32,050 nt of DNA from Candidatus Kuenenia stuttgartensis (GTDB lineage: Bacteria; Planctomycetota; Planctomycetia; Planctomycetales; Planctomycetaceae): the NCBI GenBank assembly GCA_945904015.1, contig CAMDPK010000084.1:1-32050 (forward strand), in the 5' to 3' direction. Below the pieces are notes generated by a model. The model ran no database searches, was not told the DNA's origin, and saw nothing but the letters and a program-made list of their open reading frames with translations. The position numbers and the translations under genes were made by a program. Shown here piece after piece: positions 1 to 7,435 of the stretch; position 1 is the first letter of the stretch, and the number at the start of each line of letters is the position of its first letter.

Positions 1-486
1 GCGAGATGCGCAGTAGTCGATGACTCCGCCGATGTACGGCCACTGATCGGGATTCCGCTGCCGGCCTTCGATCCGTTCGGTGTCCGGGTTGCCGGTCAGC
101 GTGTACGACGCCGAGTGAATGTTCCACGGATGCGACATCGACCGCACCAACGTGCAGCGATCGAGCACGCGAGCCGTTCGCGGCAAGTGTTCGCAAACCG
201 CGAAGCCCGGAAGGCACGAATCAATCGCTGCAAACTCGCCCCGAATGTTTTCCGGAGCATTCGGCTTCGGATCGAACGTGTCGAGCTGACTCCAAGCCCC
301 GTAGATGTAGAGCACCAGACATCGCTTCGCGCGACCGAAGCCGGGCAACGTGGCGACACTCGGCTCGGCACAAGCCGCTGTTGAAAGCAGCGGCGCTCCG
401 AGCAGACTCAATCCACCCGCACGCAGCACGTCCCGCCGCCGAACCTGACCAGATTGAAGTCGTGATGAACCCAGGACTCGCAGCAT
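1..486 (-). CDS. DUF1501 family exported protein, N-terminal part (cut by window edge)
   Basis: The reading frame starts at an ATG at 486-484 and stays open to base 1, giving 162 residues of a longer protein (the complete relative in this window has 480). Near the N-terminus is a twin-arginine-like leader, RRRDVLRAGGLSLLGAPLL, followed by an Ala-rich stretch, as expected for a Tat-exported DUF1501 protein. The segment RCLVLYIYGAWSQLDTFDPK matches the conserved family opening (compare IQIFLQGGLSQLESFDYK in the protein at 5891). Next come CTLVRSMSHPWNIHSASYTL and a GNPDTER-type segment, also typical. DUF1501 proteins belong to the alkaline phosphatase/sulfatase-like superfamily; their substrates are generally unknown. 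It is the last of three minus-strand genes. The C-terminal metal-site region lies outside the window, so activity cannot be judged. Confidence 0.88.
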   Translation of the reverse strand, partial: MLRVLGSSRLQSGQVRRRDVLRAGGLSLLGAPLLSTAACAEPSVATLPGFGRAKRCLVLYIYGAWSQLDTFDPKPNAPENIRGEFAAIDSCLPGFAVCEHLPRTARVLDRCTLVRSMSHPWNIHSASYTLTGNPDTERIEGRQRNPDQWPYIGGVIDYCASR

Positions 487-558
487 GGCGTCTTTCCGAA
501 AAAGCACATTCGCGTCGAGGAACTGCGGGGGGATTGTAGCCAACCGTCGAAGCCTGAT

Positions 559-1548
559 TCATCCCGAATTCGCTGCCATCAATCGCTCCATCCAACGCTG
601 CACTTGTAGAGCGTCGGCATACGTCGCGCCGACCGGAACACTTTCCACTCCGCGGACCACTCGGCAGAAGCACCGCAGTTCCTCGGCCATCATGCCGGAG
701 GGACCACCGATGTCGGCTCGGATTTCCAGCGGCATCGGCCAGGACGCTTTGTCGTCCCAAACTTCGATCGGTCGCGGGTTCGGCGAAATGCGAGCGGACC
801 AGCCGCGGCCGAAAACTTCCATGCGGTCGAAGCCGCGCGGCGGCATCCCGGTCGGCGTTAGGTACGACGCGGCGAATGACGCCAACGTCCCGTCGCTCCA
901 CTGCAACTGAGCCAATGCCAAATCAACGGCACCGGTCTCGACACGATGAAACTGCGAACTGAACTGTTCCGGCTCGGCGCGATTCATCAGAACTTGGACG
1001 GCGTACAAGTCGTGAACCATCGTGGCTTGCAACGGGTTCTCGCCGGGAAAGTCCTTGACGATCGAAGCCGGCCGATGACGCACACAGTCGATGAAACTCA
1101 GCCCGCCGCGTTTGGAAACCTCTTCGCGAAGCTGCTTGAACTCGCTGTTGAAGAGCACAATGTGGCCGATCATCAGATTCGACGAGTCGGCATTGACCAG
1201 CGGCCTGAGACTTTCCGCCTCGACCAGCGATTCCGAAATCGGCTTCTCCAACAGCACTCGCTTGCCGGCTTGCAGCAGCTTGGTCGCGACGCGCACATGC
1301 TCGGCGGTCGAACAAGCGACGACCCACGCCTCGGCACCGGATTCGGCAATCGCTTGATCGAGATCGAGCCAACAGCGCACATCCGGTAGTTCGGTCTTCA
1401 ACTTGTCGAGACTTCCCTGCCGCCGAGCAACAACACCGACGAGTTCGGCTTCTGCCAGTCCCGCAAGCGTCAGCGAATGCAGTCGCCCAAAGCGGCCGAG
1501 GCCGATGACGCCGATTTTCACTGGCTGATTCGGGCTCGATTGCTTCAT
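559..1548 (-). CDS. Gfo/Idh/MocA family NAD(P)-dependent oxidoreductase
   Basis: This is a 329-residue protein, a normal length for the family. The N-terminus carries the Rossmann dinucleotide-binding motif in KIGVIGLGRFGRLHSL (residues about 11-26), and the family motif EKPI lies at residues 101-104, with the Lys that is usually catalytic. The C-terminal half is the alpha/beta domain that binds the sugar or cyclitol. The chosen start (ATG at 1548-1546) has a GGAG-type site just upstream and directly precedes the Rossmann strand. The frame is open further upstream to 1788, but that extension is only the translated palindrome at 1571-1623 plus antisense of the fumarase gene. Members usually oxidise or reduce sugars, inositols or related polyols; the exact substrate cannot be read from sequence. 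It is cytoplasmic (no signal peptide) and lies in the same direction as the fumarase gene upstream and the DUF1501 gene downstream. Confidence 0.88.
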   Translation of the reverse strand: MKQSSPNQPVKIGVIGLGRFGRLHSLTLAGLAEAELVGVVARRQGSLDKLKTELPDVRCWLDLDQAIAESGAEAWVVACSTAEHVRVATKLLQAGKRVLLEKPISESLVEAESLRPLVNADSSNLMIGHIVLFNSEFKQLREEVSKRGGLSFIDCVRHRPASIVKDFPGENPLQATMVHDLYAVQVLMNRAEPEQFSSQFHRVETGAVDLALAQLQWSDGTLASFAASYLTPTGMPPRGFDRMEVFGRGWSARISPNPRPIEVWDDKASWPMPLEIRADIGGPSGMMAEELRCFCRVVRGVESVPVGATYADALQVQRWMERLMAANSG

Positions 1549-1570
1549 CGGTAACTCCGGCAAACGGAAT

Positions 1571-1623
1571 GTAGGTTGGGACTCTGTCCCGACCCAATCG
1601 GTCGGGATGGAATCCCAACCTAC
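1571..1623. repeat. Long inverted repeat between fumarase and oxidoreductase genes
   Basis: The two 24-base arms are 1571-1594 (starting GTAGGTTGGGA) and 1600-1623 (ending TCCCAACCTAC), with a 5-base loop and 3 mismatched pairs. It lies just 5 bases past the fumarase stop codon. It could form a transcript hairpin after the fumarase gene, but no T-run follows on the minus strand, so a classical intrinsic terminator is not supported. A dispersed palindromic repeat is the likelier reading. Confidence 0.85.
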
Positions 1624-1627
1624 AAAA

Positions 1628-3259
1628 CTAATGCGAGCAACCCGGTCCGACGTCGGCGAAGAAGTCGTGCCCTTTGTCGTCCACCAAGATGAACGCCGGG
1701 AAGTCCTCGACTTCGATCTTCCAGATCGCTTCCATGCCGAGTTCGGCGAACTCGACGACCTCCACTTTGCGAATGTTCTCCTTGGCAAGGATCGCCGCCG
1801 GGCCGCCGATGCTGCCGAGGTAGAAGCCGCCGTGCTTTTGGCAGGCGGCGGTGACGGCCGGGCCGCGGTTGCCTTTGGCGATCATCACCATGCTGCCGCC
1901 GTGCGATTGAAACAGCTCGACGTAGGAGTCCATGCGGCCGGCCGTCGTCGGGCCGAACGAGCCGCTCGGCAGACCTTCTGGTTTTTTCGCGGGGCCGGCG
2001 TAGTAGACCGGGTGAGCCTTGAAGTAGTCGGGCAGAGGCTGACCGGCGTCGAGCCGTTCTTTGAGCTTCGCATGCGCGATGTCGCGTGCGACAACGATCG
2101 GGCCGCTCAGTTGCAGCCGCGTCGTCACCGGATAACGCGACAACTCGGCGAGGATGTCCTGCATCGGGCGATTGAGATCGATGCGGACAGCGCCGGTGTC
2201 CTTGCGATGCCGCAACTCTTCGGGGATGTATTTCAGCGGGTTGAAATCCATCTGCTCGATGAACACGCCGTCCTTCGTGATCTTGCCCTTGGCCTGCCGA
2301 TCCGCGCTGCACGAGACGCCCATGCCAACCGGCAGTGAGGCTCCGTGTCGCGGCAGGCGGATGATGCGGACATCCACCGCGAAATACTTCCCGCCGAACT
2401 GTGCCCCGATGCCGCATTTGCGAGCCTCTTCCAACATCTGCGCTTCGAGTTCGACATCGCGAAACGCTCGGCCGTGCGCGTTGCCAGTCGTCGGAAGATT
2501 GTCGAGATATTTCGTCGAAGCCAGCTTGACCGTCTTGAGCGTCGCCTCGGCCGACGTGCCGCCGATGACGAACACGAGGTGATACGGTGGGCAGGCGGCG
2601 GTGCCGAGCGTCACCATTTTGGCCGTCAGGTACTCGACCAACGACTTCGGGTTGAGGATCGCTCGCGTTTCTTGAAACAGAAACGATTTGTTGGCCGAAC
2701 CGCCTCCTTTGGCGATGAACAGCAGCTTGTATTCGTCGCCGTCGCAGGCCGAGAGGTCGATCTGCGCCGGCAGGTTCGTGTTCGTGTTCTTCTCATCCCA
2801 CATCGTCAGCGGCGCGTTCTGCGAGTATCGCAGGTTGTTCTCGGTGTAGGCGTTGTAGACACCATGAGCGAGAGCCTCTTCATCGCCGCTCGACCAAACG
2901 GCGTGCCCCTTCTTGCCCATGACGATGGCCGTGCCGGTGTCCTGGCAGAACGGCAACACGCCGGCACTCGATACGTCGGCATTCTTGAGCATCGTCAACG
3001 CGACCATGCGGTCGTTGTCTGAGGCATCCGGGTCATCGAGGATCGCGGCGACCTGCTTCAGATGCTTGGGCCGCAAGAAGAAATTGATGTCGTGAAACGC
3101 CTGCGAGCAGAGCAGCGTCAACGCCTGCGGATCGACACAGAGCACGTCCCTTCCATCGAAGGATTTCACGCGGACGTGCTCCGCCGTCAGCCGGCGGTAC
3201 TCGGTGTCATCGGGGCCAAGCTCAAAGAGTTCTTGAAAATGAAACGGCGCGGTCGGCAT
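1628..3259 (-). CDS. fumA: Class I (4Fe-4S) fumarate hydratase
   Basis: This 543-residue protein interconverts fumarate and malate in the TCA cycle. It is the oxygen-sensitive, iron-sulfur class I enzyme, unrelated to class II FumC. The single-chain length and domain order fit: an N-terminal fumerase domain (about residues 20-310) containing VLPFCQDTGTAIVMGKKG, and a C-terminal fumerase_C domain containing GSFGPTTAGRMDSYV. The three expected cluster cysteines are visible at C105 (PFCQDTG), C223 (TAACPPYH) and C317 (GVSCSADR). The start at 3259 was chosen because MPTAPFHFQELF begins the folded region; the 21 codons upstream of it translate a hairpin at 3282-3312. No signal peptide is present, so it is cytoplasmic. 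It is divergent from the PSD1 gene at 3445. Confidence 0.95.
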   Translation of the reverse strand: MPTAPFHFQELFELGPDDTEYRRLTAEHVRVKSFDGRDVLCVDPQALTLLCSQAFHDINFFLRPKHLKQVAAILDDPDASDNDRMVALTMLKNADVSSAGVLPFCQDTGTAIVMGKKGHAVWSSGDEEALAHGVYNAYTENNLRYSQNAPLTMWDEKNTNTNLPAQIDLSACDGDEYKLLFIAKGGGSANKSFLFQETRAILNPKSLVEYLTAKMVTLGTAACPPYHLVFVIGGTSAEATLKTVKLASTKYLDNLPTTGNAHGRAFRDVELEAQMLEEARKCGIGAQFGGKYFAVDVRIIRLPRHGASLPVGMGVSCSADRQAKGKITKDGVFIEQMDFNPLKYIPEELRHRKDTGAVRIDLNRPMQDILAELSRYPVTTRLQLSGPIVVARDIAHAKLKERLDAGQPLPDYFKAHPVYYAGPAKKPEGLPSGSFGPTTAGRMDSYVELFQSHGGSMVMIAKGNRGPAVTAACQKHGGFYLGSIGGPAAILAKENIRKVEVVEFAELGMEAIWKIEVEDFPAFILVDDKGHDFFADVGPGCSH

Positions 3260-3281
3260 GGCTGGAAGTCCTGAAGAGTCC

Positions 3282-3312
3282 GATCCCCAGCCTTTCGCAA
3301 AAGCCGGGGATC
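3282..3312. repeat. Short hairpin upstream of the fumarase gene
   Basis: GATCCCCAGC (3282-3291) pairs with GCCGGGGATC (3303-3312), with one mismatch. It sits 22 bases upstream of the fumarase start, in the divergent gap between fumarase and the PSD1 gene, so it would be in the 5' leader of the fumarase mRNA if transcription starts further upstream. Function unknown. No convincing -35/-10 pair was found in the rest of this 185-base gap. Confidence 0.6.
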
Positions 3313-3444
3313 TTGGCAACACCCGGATGATAGCGGCTGCTCAACGAGCCTCAACGCGCGAGAGTCGCAACCCTCCCTGTGACTTGATGATTATACTCCG
3401 CACCCTCAAGTTGACCGCGAACTCGATGAGAACAAAGATCAGCC

Positions 3445-5856
3445 ATGACTTGTCCTCGACCAGCGAAGAACTCGATCGTCGCCGCATTGGGCGGATTGTT
3501 TCTGCTGAGTGTGCTGATGCTGCGCGCGGCCATCGCTGATGACGCCGCGAGGGTCGCGACTTCGAGATCGCGCGAAACGGATGTCGCTGTCGTACTCGCC
3601 CGGAATTGTTTGGAATGCCACAACGCTTCCGATCACAAGAGCGGGCTGGACCTGACTCGGCGCGAACAAGCGTTGATCGGCGGAGACAGTGGCCCAGCCT
3701 TCAAGCTCGCTGATCGGGCCAACAGCCTGTTTCTGAAACGCATCGATGCTGGCGAAATGCCGCCGAAAGGACGCGGCAAACTCTCCACCGACGATCGCAG
3801 GCTGCTGCGCGATTGGGTTCTGGACGGAGCGATCTGGGCAACCGATCCGATCGATCCGTTTTTGGTCACGAGCGACCGCCGAGCCGGCTACAATTGGTGG
3901 TCGCTGCAACCGCTACGTGTCGTCGAACCGCCGCCGACTTCTCGTAGCGGAACTCGTGAGAGTTCCGACGCCTCGGCAACAACGAACGGAAGTCTCACGA
4001 CTTCCGCTACGGGACCGCGCAATCCGATCGACAACTTTATTCAGCATCGACTGGAGAAAGCCGGCCTCAAGCCCTCGCCGGAAGCGGATCGCAGAACGCT
4101 CATCCGCCGGCTGACGTTCAACCTGATCGGCCTGCCTCCGATTCCCGAAGAAGTCGAAGACTTCGTCAACGACCGCGACCCGCGAAGTTACGAGAAACTT
4201 GTGGATCGGTTGCTTGACTCACCACATTATGGCGAGCGATGGGCGCGGCACTGGCTCGACATCGTTCGCTTCGGCGAGAGCCAAGGCTTTGAGCGGAACA
4301 AGCTGCGGCCGAGCCTCTGGAAGTACCGCGACTTCGTCGTCGAGGCGTTCAACTCCGACATGCCCTACGATGACTTTGTCCGCTGGCAAATCGCTGGCGA
4401 CGTGCTGCGACCAGACGATCCACTGGCAGTGATCGCCAGTGGATTTCTCGCGATCGGTCCCTACGACCTGACGGCGTACAACAATGGCACGCCCGACATG
4501 CGAGCGTTCGCTCGCGAAGAGGAACTGGAGGGACTCGTCGGGGCGGTCGGTCAAACGTTTCTCGGCCTGACGATCAATTGCAGCCGTTGCCACGATCACA
4601 AGTTCGACCCGATCACGCAGCGCGAGTTCTATCAAATCAGCGCCGCGCTTGGTGGCACCTTTCACGGAGACGAACGAGAGAGCCTCGCCGATTCCGCGAA
4701 GCCGAACGTCGAACGTCGAATCTCCGCGCTGGATGCGGAAGTCGAGGGCATCACCGCACGAGAGGCAACGGCGGACGAACGGACGAAGCGTGAACTCGTT
4801 GCACAACGTTCGCGACGGGATGCTGTTCGGCAACTCCTGACGGGTGGCCCCGTTCACACGACTGTGCCGAAACAACCCGGCGCTTGGCATGTGCTCGCAC
4901 GCGGCGACTTCAAGCAACCAGGCGAGGCCGTCGTGCCGCGCGGCATCGCGGCGGTGACAGGAACGACCGCCGATTGGAAGCTGGCTGACAATGCACCGGA
5001 AGCCAGCCGCCGCAAAGCGCTCGCTGAATGGATCGCGGACCCAAACAACCCGCTCACGCCGCGAGTCATCGTCAATCGCCTGTGGGGGTATCACTTCGGC
5101 GAGGGCTTGGTCCGCACGACCAGCGACTTCGGCTTTCAAGGTGGCTTGCCGTCGCATCCGGAGTTGCTCGATTGGCTGGCCGGACAACTCGTGCATCCGG
5201 CCGATGGTCCCGCCTGGAGTCTGAAGCGGATTCAACGATTGATCGTCACGTCCGCCGCCTATCGGCAGAGTTCACGCAGCGTGCCGAAGGCTGCCGAGGT
5301 CGATGCGGACAATCGCCTCGTCTGGAAGCGACCATCGCAGCGACTTGAAGCCGAGACGTTTCGCGACGCGGTGCTCGCGGTCTCCGGCGATCTCGATCTG
5401 AAACTCGGCGGCCCCGGCTTTCGCGACTTCAAGATTTCGAGCGCTGGCAACAACGAGACCTACACCGTCTTCGACGCGATCGGTCCCGAATTCAACCGCC
5501 GCAGTCTCTATCGCACTTGGGTCCGAGCCGGCACGAGTCCATTGCTCGACACGCTCGACTGCCCCGACCCATCCGTGCCGACGCCCCGTCGCTCAGTGAC
5601 CAGCACTCCGCTGCAAGCACTGTCGCTTTTGAATGACGCGGTCATTGAACACTCCGCCGGGCGATTCGCCGAACGTCTCCGACGCGAAGCAGGCGACGCT
5701 GCCACCGCACAAGTTCGCCGAGCCTACTCGCTGGCATTTGCTCGACAACCGACTCCGGAGGAGATCGCCGCCGGTCAACGATTCATCGCCGAACACGGAC
5801 TGGCTCAGTTCTGCGTCGTGCTGTTCAATGCGAGCGAGTTCTTGTTCGTGGACTGA
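3445..5856 (+). CDS. PSCyt1-DUF1549-DUF1553 (PSD1) planctomycete cytochrome-type protein
   Basis: An 803-residue exported protein. Residues 1-31 form a signal peptide (hydrophobic core IVAALGGLFLLSVLML). The PSCyt1 domain follows (about 45-135) with a haem-c motif CLECH at C55/C58/H59 and the distal segment GEMPPKGRGKLS. DUF1549 (about 195-400) contains YGERWARHWLDIVRFGESQG and a second conserved CSRCHDHKFDPIT motif. DUF1553 (about 530-795) contains NPLTPRVIVNRLWGYHFGEG and SRRSLYRTWVRAG-like segments. The family is abundant in planctomycetes and nearly always sits next to a DUF1501 gene, as here; a role in handling complex carbohydrates at the cell surface is proposed but not proven. Oddity: residues about 166-191 (rich in Ser/Thr) are encoded by a palindromic repeat at 3944-4010. 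No -35/-10 pair stands out upstream. Confidence 0.93.
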   Translation: MTCPRPAKNSIVAALGGLFLLSVLMLRAAIADDAARVATSRSRETDVAVVLARNCLECHNASDHKSGLDLTRREQALIGGDSGPAFKLADRANSLFLKRIDAGEMPPKGRGKLSTDDRRLLRDWVLDGAIWATDPIDPFLVTSDRRAGYNWWSLQPLRVVEPPPTSRSGTRESSDASATTNGSLTTSATGPRNPIDNFIQHRLEKAGLKPSPEADRRTLIRRLTFNLIGLPPIPEEVEDFVNDRDPRSYEKLVDRLLDSPHYGERWARHWLDIVRFGESQGFERNKLRPSLWKYRDFVVEAFNSDMPYDDFVRWQIAGDVLRPDDPLAVIASGFLAIGPYDLTAYNNGTPDMRAFAREEELEGLVGAVGQTFLGLTINCSRCHDHKFDPITQREFYQISAALGGTFHGDERESLADSAKPNVERRISALDAEVEGITAREATADERTKRELVAQRSRRDAVRQLLTGGPVHTTVPKQPGAWHVLARGDFKQPGEAVVPRGIAAVTGTTADWKLADNAPEASRRKALAEWIADPNNPLTPRVIVNRLWGYHFGEGLVRTTSDFGFQGGLPSHPELLDWLAGQLVHPADGPAWSLKRIQRLIVTSAAYRQSSRSVPKAAEVDADNRLVWKRPSQRLEAETFRDAVLAVSGDLDLKLGGPGFRDFKISSAGNNETYTVFDAIGPEFNRRSLYRTWVRAGTSPLLDTLDCPDPSVPTPRRSVTSTPLQALSLLNDAVIEHSAGRFAERLRREAGDAATAQVRRAYSLAFARQPTPEEIAAGQRFIAEHGLAQFCVVLFNASEFLFVD
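3944..4010. repeat. Palindromic element inside the PSD1 coding sequence
   Basis: Arms 3944-3966 (starting GTAGCGGAACTCGTGAG) and 3988-4010 (ending CGACTTCCGCTAC) are 23 bases each with 2 mismatches. The two differences compensate within each arm, because each arm is itself a small palindrome (GGAACTC/GAGTTCC and GGAAGTC/GACTTCC). The element is read through in frame and encodes a Ser/Thr/Gly-rich linker between the cytochrome domain and DUF1549. It resembles the intergenic palindromes elsewhere in the window in size and design, but its sequence is its own. Confidence 0.85.
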
Positions 5857-5868
5857 TTGAAGTCAGAT

Positions 5869-5943
5869 TTGGCAGAACGATGGAGGCAGAATGATGAAAA
5901 ATATTGCATTGCAGTCATCGTTCTGCCCCCATCGTTCTGCCAA
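5869..5943. repeat. Palindromic repeat, copy 1, spanning the start of the DUF1501 gene
   Basis: Arms 5869-5897 (starting TTGGCAGAACGATGG) and 5915-5943 (ending CCCATCGTTCTGCCAA) are 29 bases each with 2 mismatches. A second copy lies at 7338-7416, just after the same gene. The two mismatched bases in the left arm create GGAGG at 5882-5886 and an ATG at 5891; the matching positions in copy 2 read GGGGG and ACG. The repeat thus carries the ribosome-binding site and start codon of the gene. Confidence 0.92.
5882..5893 (+). promoter_or_regulatory. Ribosome-binding site and start codon inside a repeat arm
   Basis: GGAGG at 5882-5886 lies 4 bases before ATG 5891 and 7 bases before the next in-frame ATG at 5894. 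No other ATG precedes the twin-arginine leader, so translation most likely starts at one of these two, both within the left arm of the palindrome. Folding of the palindrome in mRNA would hide this site. Confidence 0.65.
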
Positions 5944-7333
5944 CCTTCGCAGTCGAAGAGATTGGCTCAGCCAATTCGCGACCGGACTCGGCGGCATGGC
6001 TCTGACATCTCTCATGGGACGCGACCTGCCCGCCGAGCCACATCATCCGCCGAAAGCGAAACGGGCGATTCAGATTTTCTTGCAGGGAGGGCTGAGCCAA
6101 CTCGAATCGTTCGACTACAAGCCGCAGTTGGAAAAGCTGCACGGCAAGTCGGTCCCCGGAGATGAGAAGCCGCAGGGGTTCATGGGCAAGGTCGGGTTGC
6201 TGCACCGTCCGCACTTTGCGTTCAAGCAGCGCGGTCAAAGCGGGCTGTGGGTTTCCGATCTGTTTCCGCATCTCGCCGAGGTCGCTGACGAACTGACGGT
6301 CCTCAAGTCGATGTGGTCGGGGACTGGCAATCACACTCCCGCGACCTACGAGGCCAACAGCGGTTTCCGCACGCTCGGTTTTCCCGCGGCCGGTGCGTGG
6401 GTTTCCTACGGACTCGGCAGCGAAACGGAAAACTTGCCGGCGTTCGTCGTGTTGCCCGACCCTCGCTCGTGGCCGACGGGCCGAGCGAACAATTGGTCGA
6501 GCGGCTTTCTCCCCGCGCGGCATCAGGGAGTCGTGCTCAACACGAGCGGCCCGGCTGTGCGCAATCTGCAACCGGCGACAAAGCTCGATGACGCCACGCA
6601 AGCCGCTCGGTTTGCGGCCGTCGCGGAACTCAATCGCCGGCATCTCGCCGAACGCGGCCACGACGACGCGCTCGAAAGCCGAATGCGTAGCTACGAGTTG
6701 GCTGCGAGAATGCAATTGGCAATTCCGCAAGCGACCGATCTGACTCAGGAGACCGCCGCGACTCAGGCGATGTACGGAGTCGATCGCAAAGAGAGCGCGG
6801 ACTTCGCGCGAGCCTGTTTGCTGTCGCGCCGACTGCTCGAACACGGCGTCCGGTTCGTGCAGCTTTGGAGCGGAGCAGCCTTCGGGACCGAAGTGTATTG
6901 GGACGCTCACAGCAGCGTGCCGAACAATCATCGCCGCGAGTCCGACAAGATCGACCAGCCGGTGGCCGCGCTGCTGCGCGATCTGCGTCAGCGCGGGATG
7001 CTCGACGACACGCTGGTGATCTTCAACACCGAATTCGGCCGCACACCTTACTCCGAAAGCGGTGATGGAAAAGTCGGCCCCGGCCGCGATCACAACCCCG
7101 ACGTCTTCAGTGTCTGGCTGGCCGGAGCCGGCCTCAAGCACGGCATCGCTTACGGAGCGTCCGACGACATCGGTTGGAAGGTGGCCGAGAAGCCGGTCGA
7201 TGTCCACGACTTCCACGCCACGATCCTGCACCTGCTGGGCATCGACCACACGCGGCTGACGTTCTATCACAACGGCATCCAACGCCGCCTGACCAACGTG
7301 CATGGGAATGTGCTGACAGAGTTGCTGTCTTAA
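5891..7333 (+). CDS. DUF1501 family exported protein
   Basis: A 480-residue protein with a likely twin-arginine leader (SRRDWLSQFATGLGG at residues 21-35), then the family opening RAIQIFLQGGLSQLESFDYK. The C-terminal part has FNTEFGRTP (about residue 380) and GRDHNPDVFSVWLAGAGLK, the conserved family region corresponding to the metal-binding core of the phosphatase/sulfatase superfamily. The gene ends with DFHATILHLLGIDHTRLTF, also typical. It follows the PSD1 gene by 34 bases, the usual pairing in planctomycetes, and is probably co-transcribed with it. Residues 1-18 are encoded by the palindrome at 5869-5943 and are not part of the conserved family. A start at TTG 5909 is possible but lacks a ribosome-binding site. 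Substrate unknown. Confidence 0.93.
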   Translation: MMKNIALQSSFCPHRSANLRSRRDWLSQFATGLGGMALTSLMGRDLPAEPHHPPKAKRAIQIFLQGGLSQLESFDYKPQLEKLHGKSVPGDEKPQGFMGKVGLLHRPHFAFKQRGQSGLWVSDLFPHLAEVADELTVLKSMWSGTGNHTPATYEANSGFRTLGFPAAGAWVSYGLGSETENLPAFVVLPDPRSWPTGRANNWSSGFLPARHQGVVLNTSGPAVRNLQPATKLDDATQAARFAAVAELNRRHLAERGHDDALESRMRSYELAARMQLAIPQATDLTQETAATQAMYGVDRKESADFARACLLSRRLLEHGVRFVQLWSGAAFGTEVYWDAHSSVPNNHRRESDKIDQPVAALLRDLRQRGMLDDTLVIFNTEFGRTPYSESGDGKVGPGRDHNPDVFSVWLAGAGLKHGIAYGASDDIGWKVAEKPVDVHDFHATILHLLGIDHTRLTFYHNGIQRRLTNVHGNVLTELLS

Positions 7334-7337
7334 TTCT

Positions 7338-7416
7338 TTGGCAGGACGATGGGGGCAGAACGATGGGAACAAGATGCGGAATGAGTTTTATCGTTCTGCC
7401 CCCATCGTTCTGCCAA
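7338..7416. repeat. Palindromic repeat, copy 2, after the DUF1501 gene
   Basis: Arms 7338-7364 (starting TTGGCAGGACGATGGGG) and 7390-7416 (ending CCCATCGTTCTGCCAA) are 27 bases with 1 mismatch; the loop is 25 bases. The arms are nearly identical to those at 5869-5943, so the DUF1501 gene is bracketed by two copies. The element starts 4 bases after the stop codon and fills most of the gap to the next gene. Confidence 0.92.
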
Positions 7417-7435
7417 GATAACAAGGAGTGACCTG

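Noticed and set aside
1549..1788. Longer N-terminus for the Gfo/Idh/MocA protein
   Set aside because: The extra codons translate the palindrome and the antisense of the fumarase end; the Rossmann motif begins right after ATG 1548.
3392..3397. TATACT as a -10 box before the PSD1 gene
   Set aside because: No -35-like hexamer lies at the right distance, so a promoter call would be a guess.
5915..7372. Long open frame on the minus strand opposite the DUF1501 gene
   Set aside because: It is antisense to a well-supported gene and its residue make-up shows no recognisable family; a codon-bias shadow, as are the frames at 4219-5235 and 12467-13327.
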